Source of the DNA: an uncultured Cellulophaga sp.
Lineage (GTDB): Bacteria; Bacteroidota; Bacteroidia; Flavobacteriales; Flavobacteriaceae
Assembly: GCA_947496695.1 (NCBI GenBank)
Contig: CANMEI010000008.1
Coordinates: forward strand, 124,001 to 188,000
Reading direction: 5' to 3'
Length of the DNA: 64,000 nucleotides
A model generated the notes under the pieces. The model saw only the letters and a program-made list of their open reading frames with translations, was not told the origin of the DNA and ran no database searches. The position numbers and the translations under genes are program-made. Below are positions 1 through 10,330 of the stretch, in pieces; position 1 is the stretch's first letter; each line of letters opens with the position of its first letter.

Positions 1-3000
1 TATAACCATCAATAGTTACACTAAAGCTTCCATCATCTACACCATCATTTAAACAATTTTCATCAGTAAGTTTTATTGCTGTAACTTCAATTTCTTTTGG
101 ATCTTTAACTTCATGTACTGTAGTTACAAAACATCCCGTATCATTATTTGTAATAGTAATTATATAATTTCCTATTCCTAAAGCAGTAAATGTTTGAGAA
201 TTTAAACTAGAATTGAAAGTTTCATTATAACCATTTGTACTCGTAACTGTATATGTTAAATTAGGTGTTGCAGTAACTGGGTCAATTGTTACACCAACTG
301 TAATATTTTCATCATCACCATTACAAGTAACTGAATTATCAACTATTATTGTAGGATCATATATTTTAACAAAAGGTTGAATAGTTACAGTTGCAGTATC
401 AAAACAACCATTATCGTCATATACAGTTATAATATAATCTCCACCTAATCTATTTGTTTCAATATATTCAATATTAGTACCATCTTGAACAATAGTTGAT
501 GTAGTTGTATTTTCAAATACATATCTTACATAAGTTCCTGATCCACCTGTTACAGTATTAATTGTAATGCTAGCGTTATTATCAGTATTTGTATCAGGAG
601 TACATGTAAATTGTACAACATCAACTAAAGGATTAATTGATACACTTACTGCAGTTGGTTCAACTATTAATATTGAAGCACTATCTGTACTACAATTATT
701 AGTTGTAGCATCACCTGTAACCGTTACTATATAACCATCAGTTGTATTTGTAGGAGCAAGTCCTGTAAATGTAGCTGAAGTATTTGTAGTACTTATAGGT
801 GCAATACTTTGTGGTGTACCATCTAATGAAGTAATTTCAAAAGTATATGGTCCTGTACCATTATCTAAAGTTGTTACCGTTATAGTTCCATTATCATCAC
901 CAGCACAAGTAATATCAGTTGAAGCTATTGTATTAATTTCTGGTTCAACAGCATCTTCAACTTCTATTGTAAATACTTTTGAACATTCGGGGCCAGTAGT
1001 ATTGTTATCATAAATAGTTACAGTATATGTATCAACAACGGTTAAACTAGCAACAAAAGGGTTGGTAGTTAATGCAGTTCTTGAAACTACTGTACCTAAT
1101 GTGTTTGTAATTTCATAATCATAACTACCAGACCCATTTATAGCTTCAATTGTAATTTCAGCAGTGCCAGGAGTACAATCCATTAATTTAGTAAGCTGAA
1201 CATTAGCTTCTAATATAGGATGTATAGTTGCGGTATCCGTTGCAGTACATCCATTGCTATCTTTTATAAAAATAGTATAAGTACCATTAGCTAAATTTGT
1301 AAATGATCCTCCATTATCAAGATATGTTGTACCACCATCAATAGAATATAAAATTTCAGTAGCTATACTTGTTGCATTAATTTGTAAAGTATTTGGTATT
1401 GCACAATTATTTACATCTATACTATCTATTGTTGGGTTAGGAGTTAATGTCATTATAACATCTCCTAAATCTTTAGCACAACTATATTGATCTTGAATAG
1501 TTACGTTATAAGTACCTGCAGGTGAATTAGCAGGAATTTCAATTGGATTATCCGTAGTACCAGTAATAGTTGTAAAAGGTGCAGGACCAGTTACAGTAAA
1601 TGTATAAGTACCGCCACCTCCATTGATGTTTTCTATTTGAATAAGACCAGATGTAGCACAAGAAATATCTTGAATTTTATTTAATGTTGCTGTAATATCA
1701 TCTAATTCCTCAAGTAGTAAATTTTCTGATGCAGATATACAACTGTCTACTCCACTATCTCTTTCTGTTACTTGAATAAAATATTCACCAGCTCCTAAAC
1801 CAGAAACTGTTACAGTTTGTGGAGACAAAAAAGGAATATTACCTCCACTACTATCTATTGATACTGGCGTACCTGTACTCATATTAAATACTTCCCATCT
1901 AAATTCTGTTCCAAATGGAGTTTGATTATCAGTAATTGTATATGTAATACTACCATTACTCATACCAAAACAAGCTGGTATTGATGTTGATGTAATTTCT
2001 AATGGTAGTGTAATTAAGTCATTTACATTTACATCACTTTGGCGAATACATCCATTAGCATCTCTTACAAAAAACATATATGTTCTTCCAGGTATTAAAC
2101 CTGTAAATGTATGTGGATCCGAAAGTCCTTTAGCAGGAGTTGTCCATGGATTACTAGGAGTACTTGCATCAAAATTAAAAGGATCGTCTGTATAAGTATA
2201 TTGGTATGGTGCTGTACCCTCATTACCTTGTACACTTACTTGTAATTCATTACAATTAACTATAATTGCTGCTATTGTAATATCTAAATTATCTAATGGA
2301 TAAGCTATAATATATCTAGGTAAATCTAACCTGCATAATGTATTACCAGAAGCATCTACTGTTCTAATAGAAGGATCAACGGCATCACCAGAAGTTAATG
2401 TGTAAGTTGGAGCATCAAATTCATCAGATGTTTGCCATGTAGTACCACCATCGTGACTAAACTCTAATATTCCATTTAAAGTTGTAGTATAATTTATAAA
2501 TGTAAATCCTGTAGCAGGGTCGCAATCATCTGTTAAGTTAGATTCAATTTCTGCTACTAATTCATCAGGATTATTAATAGTTACAGGAATATTTTGAATA
2601 GTACAACCACTAGCATCAGTTACATTAATTGTATAATTACCAGCAGATAAATTGAAAAATGTTTTTGTATTATTTATATCATTTGTTGTTGTTTCATCTG
2701 AAGCGCCTCCGTTATCTAAATCAATAATTTCATACGTATATGGAGCAATACCTGAACTTACATTAATATCAATACTTCCAGTACCGTCATGACATTCAGG
2801 ATCTGTAGGTATTGCAGTATACGTTAATGTTGTTGCAGGATCTACTGTAACTGTTTCTGTATATTCACAATGTGGATCTATTCCATTATTATCCCAAACG
2901 TACACATCGTAAGTTCCAGCATTTAAAGCATCAACTGTATAAGAATTTGAACTAATAAAATCTGTACTAGTAATTGTTGTTCCAGTTGTTACAAAAGCAT

Positions 3001-6000
3001 ACATAAAATTACCATCTCCACCAGTTGCATTAACCGTGATATTTCCATCATCACATGAACTAACGTGAGTAACATCTATTGTTGCATTTATTACAGGATT
3101 TAAAACAACAGTCTGTTGTGTAGCCTCACAACCAAAGCCATCTTTTACATTAATAGTATATGAACCATTTGCAAGTCCTGTAAAAGTATACGTTGTAGCT
3201 GTTGATGGATTAGGAGTAATCCATGCACCACCATTAATACTAAATTGGAAATTTTCATTACCAGGAATAGAAGTGATATCTACTTCTATAGTTCCATCAT
3301 TTGTACCAGAATAACATGCAGTTGGTGTTGCAGTAAAAGTTGGTATTTGTGGTGCATTAACTGTAATAGGTGCATTAATAGGATCTTCACAATTATTAAT
3401 ATCTTTAGCAACCACAATGTAATCACCAGCAGTAAGGTCAATAAAGCTAGTATTAGAACTATTAGTTACAAAATCGTAAGATCCAATTACGTTACCTGAA
3501 GCATCTTCAAGTTGATATTCATAAGTTGGAGTACCACCAGTAGCACTAGCGGTTATTGTTGCACCAGTATTAGCACATGTATATTCTGTCGTAATTAAAG
3601 CACTCGCAATAATTTCATTTGGTTGTGTTAATTCTTGTGTTAATGTAATAGTACATATTGTTGGGTTATCTATATCTCTTACAGTTATAGAATAAGTTTG
3701 TGCTGTTAATGTAGTAACTGTTTCAGAAGTTGTAAATGGACCAATAAAATTAGTTCCGTCTAATGAATATTCATAACCGTTTATTCCAAAATTTGTAGCG
3801 TTTATAGTAAACTCACCATTACTATCTCCAAAACACGTTACGTTTATTGGATTTGTAACAGACGCTGTAAATTCTTTTCCAGATTCAATATTAACAGTAA
3901 TACTTGTTGTACATTCATTACCATAATTCACTTCAATTGTATGATTACCACTTGCTATATCATTAAATATATTTGCATCTGTACCAGTTTGAGGAGTAGC
4001 TCCATCAATTGCATATGAGTAAGAAGCATCAAAAGGAGTAATATTAATATTTGCAGTTCCATTACAGTTATATATGATTGAATCGTTTAAAGTTGGTTCC
4101 GTTGGTAAAGGATCAATTATAATATCAGATAATATAATTACACAATTAGTTGCATTAGCATCTCTAACTTGAATAGTATACGTACCATCAGTCAGACCAG
4201 TAAAGACTGTTCCACCAGTAGTAGAACTAGTCCAAGAACTACCATTAATATTATATTGATAATTACCAGACCCACCAGTTGTAGCGGTTACACTACCTAC
4301 AGTAATTTCAGCTTCACCACTAGGTAAACAAGTGTATTCTTTTGTTTGTATCGCTTCTGCTATAATTTCATTTGGTTCAGAAATGGTATATTCTAATTTT
4401 TCTGAACAACCAGAGCTATCTAAAACAGAAATATCGTAGGTACCAGGTGATAAGTTTAAAAAGATATTCTGATCTTGATAATTAACACCATCATCAATAC
4501 TATATTCATAAGGCGCTAAACCACCTATGGTATTAATTACAATACTTGCATCAGAACTACTGTTACATGTTATTGGAGTTGATGCACTATTATCTATTTC
4601 AATAGTCATGTTACCGACATCTTCTATAGTTACAGTATTTGATATTTTATAACAACCATTTGCATCAACTGCTATAAATTGATAAGTACCTTCTTCTCCT
4701 GAAACTTTAGTGTAAATATATTCAGCATCAGGATTATCATCTGTAGGACCTCCAGAAACTGTATATCCAAATTCAAAAACATTTTCAATTTGATATAGAT
4801 TACCTGGTATATCATTTATATTAGCATATAATTCTATACCATCTTTGCTCCAAATAGCATAACTATAATTTGGATTTGGGAAACCACCATCAGCTGTCAA
4901 TTGTATTGTACCTGGAGAACAACCAATATTTGTAAGTGTAACAGCTGAAAGTGTTATTTCTTCTACTTCTTCTACTGTAATATATTGAGTATCTGTACAA
5001 CCATCTTGTGTGGTTACAATAATAGTATAATCATCTGGGTTTAAGTTTTCAAAAGTGTAATTATTATTGGTTTCTGCAGTTACTAAATTTACGCGTGTAC
5101 CAATACCATAAGAATTTATTGTTCCATCATTAAACCTTAAATCATATGTATAATTTTCTCTAACATTTAGTATTTGAATATTAATTTTACCTAGTTCATT
5201 ACAATTAGCAGCTGTTGCTTCTAATTCTACTTCAAAGTCTCTATCTAAAATTCCTATTTCTTCACTTTGAAATTCACACGAATCATCAATTGTGTTACCA
5301 GTAGCATCTAATTGTCTGATATCGACTCTATAACTTCCACTAGTACTAATATCAAAACTATTACCATTATTTGCACTAAAAGGTATTATTATTGTATTAT
5401 TTGCTGTGTCATAAAGTTGAAATCCATAATCAGAACCTAAATTCGTAACAGTAATATTACCATCTGTTTCACAAAAAATATCAGTTTTTGTAGTTAAAAT
5501 TTCTAACTCATTTTTATATACACTAAAATAATAACGGCTAGAACAACCATTTAGGTAATTTATTACTAATCTATAACTACCAGATTCTGATACTTCATAT
5601 GAATTACCTGTTGCTATAGTTGAATAACAAGTAGCTCCTTTATTTGGACATGAAGGATCTGTAGATGAACAATTAGCCTCATCTAACTGTTCCCATTCTA
5701 TACTATCTGCATCAGGAATATTTACCTGTAATAATTCTGTGTCATTAGTACCACATAAAAAAATGTTTGCTATAGATTCTCCATCTATAGAGCATCTTAA
5801 TATTTCTCCTTGAATATCATTACTGTCATCACTATCACTATTTTGAGTATTAAAATAGTCAATAATTGGATTTGTATCTACTGTTCCATAATACTCTACT
5901 GTTATAATTTCTTGAAATCCTTTACAAGGGTCTTCGACAATTTTATCAACAATATATATCCCAGGTTGAGTAACTAGTTGGGTACTTAAGTCTCCATCTG

Positions 6001-7858
6001 AATTTCCATCATCAATTACTGTATCTATACCTAAATCTATTAATCCATTTTCATTTACATCTATATACCATATATAATTATCAAAATTATCTCCAGCATC
6101 TAATAATGCATTATCACCGCATAGTTGTACTGTTCTAGAAAAATTACAATCTGATAAATCATCTAATAAAAAGTTTGTTGCACCTGGGGTTATAAAACCA
6201 CAATCATCATAATTTGAAACACTAGGATCATCTGTAATTACTGCGCTATTAAGTATTCCACTATAAGAAGAGTATGCAATATTTTCAATTAAATCAGAGC
6301 AAGCATCAACAAAATCAAAACAATTTTCTGCAACTTTTACTCGCATTCTAATAGATGTTTCTGGTCCATCCATTAAAACTAAATTATCTGGTATTGAGAA
6401 TTTTATTTCATTGGTACTACTATCATATGTGTAAGTAACTCCTGTTGGCAATATTATATTAGATTCATCTAAAGTTACATTTATAGGAAGAACATCTCTA
6501 ATAGTATAATATTTTTCAAATAAATTACTACTAGTAGGATCTATACCTGTACCATCATCATTACCAATATTACTAAACGTTAATACATAATCTAAAATTT
6601 GACCTAAGTTTACACCTAAACCTGTGATATCATTTCCAGCAATATCTTCTACTCTTTTTTCAAGTACAATATCTGGTTCTATAATTTCTACTGAAAATGA
6701 AGTAAGAAATGCTCCATAGCCGTCACCAGATGATGTAAACCTTAAAGTTGCTCCTGTTTCATCATTAGGTAAAACAGATTCACTAGGATTTGTTAAATTG
6801 AATAAATCCAGATCAATACCTAATGTATTTGTTCCATAAGGAGTTCTGGTGGCAACCTGAGTATCGTTTGTTGTAATTGTTGAATTAAAAAAGTTGTTAT
6901 CAGGATTTAATACTGTAGACAAATTTGTAAATGTTGCATTTGAATTGGCTTTTAAGTAAAATCTATCATTAGTTATACCTCTATCACCCTCTAATGCACC
7001 TACACCGATTCTAGCATTTACAGGAAATGGATTTGGTAAAGTTTTAAAACCATTTACGTCAACATCAACATTTCCAACAGCTCCTGATAATCCTGCATAT
7101 CCATCGAATGTTGAAATAAATTTTCCTGATTCTGTTGGGTTTTCATAAATAATCACCATTACCCAACCAGCAGAACTAGAGCCATTTCTTATACCCTTTG
7201 TTGCTCTAATATTAGCAACAGTATACTCGCCATTAGGGTTAGTGTTTGTATTTACTATATCAGTTACATTTTTATAACAGATATAAGGAGAATCTTTAAA
7301 TGAATTATTAATGTCTGTATAATCATATCCATCAAATATTATATCATCTTCTTCTCCTATAGGATCAGTAGCCGTGTCGGCAATTAAATCAATATATGTT
7401 CCGGATGGTATTTTAAACTTTATTTCATTCCAATCTTCTATTCTATTTGTTCCAGAGAATGATGCTCCACCTTCTGTACTTCTCTCATTTGGGTATGTCG
7501 CTGCCCAATATAGACCAGCATAAATTATTTTTGAACATGATATATCCGTTAAATTTAGTTCAGCACTACTAGAACTAAAAGTATCTACATCGCCATCAAT
7601 ATCAATATATTCCATCCAAAGAGAATTATTGTTAGCTGTTCCACTATATGCTGTATTAGCCTCTGTTGGATTAGCTTCAGAAGCCCTGTTGAGGATGTTA
7701 TTACCAACAAAAATTATATCTCCTCTTACTTCTATATTTCCACCATCTAATCTTGGTGTAAATGGTACTGCTTCTTGTGCATTAGTTATTGATATTATAC
7801 AAAAAAGCATTATAATAAATATAGCTATCTTATGGTGGTATAATAGTTTAATTTTCAA
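1..7858 (-). CDS. Giant SprB-repeat surface adhesin, T9SS cargo (3' end outside the window)
   Basis: The frame is open from a TTG at 7858 to the window edge, at least 2,619 codons; I read it at many sampled points and found no stop. The TTG start gives MKIKLLYHHK followed by a hydrophobic stretch ending NAQ, a good signal peptide; the first in-frame ATG (7810) would lack the basic n-region. About 200-450 residues in lies a DUF11-like segment (DIVLEKRVEDIAG, then DYVLTFSNIGND). From about position 5,300 down to 1 it is built of roughly 20 repeats of about 87 residues, with a recurring Cys and a DG-I-V-A-GG-G-Y pattern as in the SprB repeat family. Such proteins are exported by the type IX system and displayed on the cell surface for gliding or adhesion. 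A type B sorting domain is expected at the missing C-terminus. The neighbouring PorP/SprF-like gene is its likely export partner (inference). Confidence 0.88.
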   Translation of the reverse strand, partial: MKIKLLYHHKIAIFIIMLFCIISITNAQEAVPFTPRLDGGNIEVRGDIIFVGNNILNRASEANPTEANTAYSGTANNNSLWMEYIDIDGDVDTFSSSSAELNLTDISCSKIIYAGLYWAATYPNERSTEGGASFSGTNRIEDWNEIKFKIPSGTYIDLIADTATDPIGEEDDIIFDGYDYTDINNSFKDSPYICYKNVTDIVNTNTNPNGEYTVANIRATKGIRNGSSSAGWVMVIIYENPTESGKFISTFDGYAGLSGAVGNVDVDVNGFKTLPNPFPVNARIGVGALEGDRGITNDRFYLKANSNATFTNLSTVLNPDNNFFNSTITTNDTQVATRTPYGTNTLGIDLDLFNLTNPSESVLPNDETGATLRFTSSGDGYGAFLTSFSVEIIEPDIVLEKRVEDIAGNDITGLGVNLGQILDYVLTFSNIGNDDGTGIDPTSSNLFEKYYTIRDVLPINVTLDESNIILPTGVTYTYDSSTNEIKFSIPDNLVLMDGPETSIRMRVKVAENCFDFVDACSDLIENIAYSSYSGILNSAVITDDPSVSNYDDCGFITPGATNFLLDDLSDCNFSRTVQLCGDNALLDAGDNFDNYIWYIDVNENGLIDLGIDTVIDDGNSDGDLSTQLVTQPGIYIVDKIVEDPCKGFQEIITVEYYGTVDTNPIIDYFNTQNSDSDDSNDIQGEILRCSIDGESIANIFLCGTNDTELLQVNIPDADSIEWEQLDEANCSSTDPSCPNKGATCYSTIATGNSYEVSESGSYRLVINYLNGCSSRYYFSVYKNELEILTTKTDIFCETDGNITVTNLGSDYGFQLYDTANNTIIIPFSANNGNSFDISTSGSYRVDIRQLDATGNTIDDSCEFQSEEIGILDRDFEVELEATAANCNELGKINIQILNVRENYTYDLRFNDGTINSYGIGTRVNLVTAETNNNYTFENLNPDDYTIIVTTQDGCTDTQYITVEEVEEITLSAVTLTNIGCSPGTIQLTADGGFPNPNYSYAIWSKDGIELYANINDIPGNLYQIENVFEFGYTVSGGPTDDNPDAEYIYTKVSGEEGTYQFIAVDANGCYKISNTVTIEDVGNMTIEIDNSASTPITCNSSSDASIVINTIGGLAPYEYSIDDGVNYQDQNIFLNLSPGTYDISVLDSSGCSEKLEYTISEPNEIIAEAIQTKEYTCLPSGEAEITVGSVTATTGGSGNYQYNINGSSWTSSTTGGTVFTGLTDGTYTIQVRDANATNCVIILSDIIIDPLPTEPTLNDSIIYNCNGTANINITPFDASYSYAIDGATPQTGTDANIFNDIASGNHTIEVNYGNECTTSITVNIESGKEFTASVTNPINVTCFGDSNGEFTINATNFGINGYEYSLDGTNFIGPFTTSETVTTLTAQTYSITVRDIDNPTICTITLTQELTQPNEIIASALITTEYTCANTGATITASATGGTPTYEYQLEDASGNVIGSYDFVTNSSNTSFIDLTAGDYIVVAKDINNCEDPINAPITVNAPQIPTFTATPTACYSGTNDGTIEVDITSIPGNENFQFSINGGAWITPNPSTATTYTFTGLANGSYTINVKDGFGCEATQQTVVLNPVINATIDVTHVSSCDDGNITVNATGGDGNFMYAFVTTGTTITSTDFISSNSYTVDALNAGTYDVYVWDNNGIDPHCEYTETVTVDPATTLTYTAIPTDPECHDGTGSIDINVSSGIAPYTYEIIDLDNGGASDETTTNDINNTKTFFNLSAGNYTINVTDASGCTIQNIPVTINNPDELVAEIESNLTDDCDPATGFTFINYTTTLNGILEFSHDGGTTWQTSDEFDAPTYTLTSGDAVDPSIRTVDASGNTLCRLDLPRYIIAYPLDNLDITIAAIIVNCNELQVSVQGNEGTAPYQYTYTDDPFNFDASTPSNPWTTPAKGLSDPHTFTGLIPGRTYMFFVRDANGCIRQSDVNVNDLITLPLEITSTSIPACFGMSNGSITYTITDNQTPFGTEFRWEVFNMSTGTPVSIDSSGGNIPFLSPQTVTVSGLGAGEYFIQVTERDSGVDSCISASENLLLEELDDITATLNKIQDISCATSGLIQIENINGGGGTYTFTVTGPAPFTTITGTTDNPIEIPANSPAGTYNVTIQDQYSCAKDLGDVIMTLTPNPTIDSIDVNNCAIPNTLQINATSIATEILYSIDGGTTYLDNGGSFTNLANGTYTIFIKDSNGCTATDTATIHPILEANVQLTKLMDCTPGTAEITIEAINGSGSYDYEITNTLGTVVSRTALTTNPFVASLTVVDTYTVTIYDNNTTGPECSKVFTIEVEDAVEPEINTIASTDITCAGDDNGTITVTTLDNGTGPYTFEITSLDGTPQSIAPISTTNTSATFTGLAPTNTTDGYIVTVTGDATTNNCSTDSASILIVEPTAVSVSINPLVDVVQFTCTPDTNTDNNASITINTVTGGSGTYVRYVFENTTTSTIVQDGTNIEYIETNRLGGDYIITVYDDNGCFDTATVTIQPFVKIYDPTIIVDNSVTCNGDDENITVGVTIDPVTATPNLTYTVTSTNGYNETFNSSLNSQTFTALGIGNYIITITNNDTGCFVTTVHEVKDPKEIEVTAIKLTDENCLNDGVDDGSFSVTIDGY

Positions 7859-7898
7859 AATTTGGTTTGGCTTAGATTTGGTTATGGATAATAAATAA

Positions 7899-7906
7899 CA
7901 AATATG
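7899..7906 (-). promoter_or_regulatory. Possible -7 box of the giant adhesin gene
   Basis: On the minus strand this reads CATATTTG, one base off the Bacteroidota -7 consensus TAnnTTTG. It lies 40 bases before the TTG start and after the terminator at 8069-8115, so the adhesin needs a promoter here. No clear TTG -33 element was found, so this is tentative. Confidence 0.3.
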
Positions 7907-8068
7907 ATTTATATCTATCAGGTAATGAATTTATTGTTGTAGTATGGTTTATTTATGTTGTGAAAATGATTTTATTTAAGGTTTTGATTTAAAAAAAATT
8001 ATTTTTTTGGTGATTATTTTAATTTTATTATATTCTTAATTTTGAACTGGTTACTTATTGTTTTAACT

Positions 8069-8115
8069 AAAAAAAAGTGCTTATGAATATTTAATATTCA
8101 TAAGCACTTTTTTTT
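8069..8115. terminator. Perfect 23-bp stem terminator between the PorP/SprF gene and the adhesin
   Basis: Arms 8069-8091 and 8093-8115 are perfectly complementary around a single loop base, with eight A on one side and eight T on the other. It sits 15 bases past the stop of the PorP/SprF-like gene and could end transcription in either direction, implying separate control of the adhesin. Confidence 0.88.
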
Positions 8116-8130
8116 AGTTTTGAGAAAGCT

Positions 8131-10302
8131 TTATGTTATTTGACCAGGTGTTACTTTCATAATCCACATTCTTTGATCATAAGCATTATTTATTTTTGAA
8201 TAATATGATATTAATGCGTTATTCCAATCTCCATGTTTTTTAAGATAAACATATCTATAATTATTTTCAGGATTGATAAAATAACTTGCATTTAAACCTT
8301 GCGAATTCAATAATTTCACAAAATTATTTGCATTTCTAGCACTAGCAAAAACATTTGCAATTACATAATAACCACGACCAATACCATTTAAATTGTAATT
8401 TTTAATTACAGGTTGAGTATTTGAAACTACTTTATCTTTACTAATAACATTTGTTTTTAAATTATCTGTATTATATTTTGATGATTTTTCTCGTATTTTT
8501 TGAGAATTACTAGCGTATGCAGTATCAGAATAAGAAGAATTATCTACATTCATAATCCACATAGCAGCATCATAATTATCATCCATTTTAGATTCGTAAG
8601 AACTTAATGCATCTTCCCAAGAATCAGCATGCTTTAAATAAACATATTTTAGACCATTTTTTTTATTTTCAAAATAATCTGCTTCAACACCATTTTTTTC
8701 TAATTCATTTATAAATTTGTTCATGTAATGTTCATTTTTATAAACATTAGCTACTACATAATATCCTTCATTAACACCATCAAGATTTTTAAATTTTCTT
8801 GTTTTTACATTACTGTTTTTTGCAACTTTATCAAATGCATCAACTTTTTTTTCTGGCTGTGAATTTGAAGTTCTATTATTTATAGGTTGTTTATTGTTAT
8901 TAATTGTTTTTTTAGGATCTTCTAAAAGTTCTTTTACAGTAGTATTTTTAGTAGTATTTGATGCTAGTTGTGTATCATTATTTTGATACTTAACATTATT
9001 ATAAGGCGAATTGTTGTTAGTAGTGTTCGTGGCAACTTCAGTAGCATCAGTATCTTTTACATTGTTTAGCATATACATTTGCTTAGCGCGCTCTTCTAAT
9101 TCAGGATTTTCACCATTGGTTTCTCTTCTAACCATTCGCATAACCATATCAAAACGTTGTTCAAGATCTTTGTTTCTACTCGCTTCAATTGAATCTTGTC
9201 TAAACATCATTTCAGCAACAATTTCATTGTTTTCTGCTAATGCCTTTTTAAGGTTTTCAATTTCAAGATCTTTTTCAGTCAATGTTTCAGCTTCTTCAAA
9301 TAAATCACTATTATCAACAACTTCTTCAGTATCTTCAAGCATTACTCTATCTTCAGTTAAGTTAGGAGTAATTGAGTATGCAAAAGAAATTTCATGTGTT
9401 ACACCAAAATTATCAAAATTGTTATTCAACCCTTTTTCCATGGTATAACCAATAGAGATTCTTTTATTTAAGTTAAAACCTACACCTGCTGCTGCACCGT
9501 AATAAGAATCATAACCACCTTGTACCCAACCTAATTTTGGTAAATCTAAAATTAAACTACCACCAAGTATCAAATCATTGTCTAAGCTTTCATATTTAGC
9601 ACCAGCTTTACGAACCCTTATTAATGGCATTAACCTACCTCCTTCTAAAATACTATTTTTAGTATCAAATTCATGAGTATACTGAATATGTCCAGAATAG
9701 GTCTTATCACCAAACTCTGTTACTGATTCACTAGTTTTTAGATTATAATCAAATAAATTTTCAGCAAATAATCCGAAGTCAAATTTTCCATAAGATAAAT
9801 TGAAACCTGGTTGAAAAGAAATTAAATTACTGTCTTGTAAGCCACTTAATAATGGATCATCAGCATCTACAGTTGTACTTCTACTCTCATCAAAACCACT
9901 TCTATAATATGATAAATTTGCACCGAAAGTAAAGTTGCTTTTGTCACTAAGCTTTAAGCCATAAGCATAATTTGCTAGAACACCATAATTACTAAGCGCA
10001 CCTATTTGTTGAGAATAAATACTTAAACCTAGACCAGTTCTATCATTCATACGACCACTGTAACTTAAAAAGTAAGTTTGGTTGTTATCGTCAAAAGTAG
10101 CCGATTGATTTCTATGTAAAAGATTGATATAAGACTTATCTTCCCTAACAGTCGAGAATGTAGGATTTATCAAAAATCTATTAAATTTTAATAAATTTTG
10201 AGATGCTACATCATATGTAATGTAAGGGTTATCATCTTGAGCAACCACATTTGTGATTGTCATGATTAAAAATAGTAGGTATAAATATCTTCTCTTAAAC
10301 AT
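8131..10302 (-). CDS. PorP/SprF-family outer-membrane protein with two C-terminal SPOR-like modules
   Basis: 723 aa with a signal peptide ending VVAQ near residue 22. Residues about 30-315 resemble the PorP/SprF barrel family: N-terminal NRFLINPTFS, GLGLSIYSQQIG, repeated aromatic strands and a final ISFAYS. Residues about 345-405 are charged and probably coiled coil, followed by an Asn/Thr-rich linker. The C-terminus holds two similar modules (about 520-600 and 640-720), each with GYYVxANV near its start and MWIM near its end, resembling SPOR peptidoglycan-binding domains. SprF-like proteins help type B T9SS cargo out of the cell. The position between a type B cargo gene (28-base gap) and the giant adhesin suggests it serves one or both. 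The SPOR-like tail could anchor the barrel to the cell wall (inference). Confidence 0.85.
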   Translation of the reverse strand: MFKRRYLYLLFLIMTITNVVAQDDNPYITYDVASQNLLKFNRFLINPTFSTVREDKSYINLLHRNQSATFDDNNQTYFLSYSGRMNDRTGLGLSIYSQQIGALSNYGVLANYAYGLKLSDKSNFTFGANLSYYRSGFDESRSTTVDADDPLLSGLQDSNLISFQPGFNLSYGKFDFGLFAENLFDYNLKTSESVTEFGDKTYSGHIQYTHEFDTKNSILEGGRLMPLIRVRKAGAKYESLDNDLILGGSLILDLPKLGWVQGGYDSYYGAAAGVGFNLNKRISIGYTMEKGLNNNFDNFGVTHEISFAYSITPNLTEDRVMLEDTEEVVDNSDLFEEAETLTEKDLEIENLKKALAENNEIVAEMMFRQDSIEASRNKDLEQRFDMVMRMVRRETNGENPELEERAKQMYMLNNVKDTDATEVATNTTNNNSPYNNVKYQNNDTQLASNTTKNTTVKELLEDPKKTINNNKQPINNRTSNSQPEKKVDAFDKVAKNSNVKTRKFKNLDGVNEGYYVVANVYKNEHYMNKFINELEKNGVEADYFENKKNGLKYVYLKHADSWEDALSSYESKMDDNYDAAMWIMNVDNSSYSDTAYASNSQKIREKSSKYNTDNLKTNVISKDKVVSNTQPVIKNYNLNGIGRGYYVIANVFASARNANNFVKLLNSQGLNASYFINPENNYRYVYLKKHGDWNNALISYYSKINNAYDQRMWIMKVTPGQIT

Positions 10303-10330
10303 TTTGATTTGGTGTGATTTGGGGTTTGGG

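Noticed and set aside
3245..3499. 84-aa plus-strand frame inside the adhesin
   Set aside because: It is antisense to a clear SprB repeat and is rich in Cys, Ser and Ile from the opposite-strand codons.
1..5300. CRISPR array or DNA tandem repeat
   Set aside because: The periodicity of about 260 bases is at protein level (SprB-type repeats); DNA units are not identical and no spacers exist.
9011..9448. 145-aa plus-strand frame inside the PorP/SprF-like gene
   Set aside because: A shadow of the coiled-coil region of the real gene, with Ser- and Leu-rich text and no own signals.
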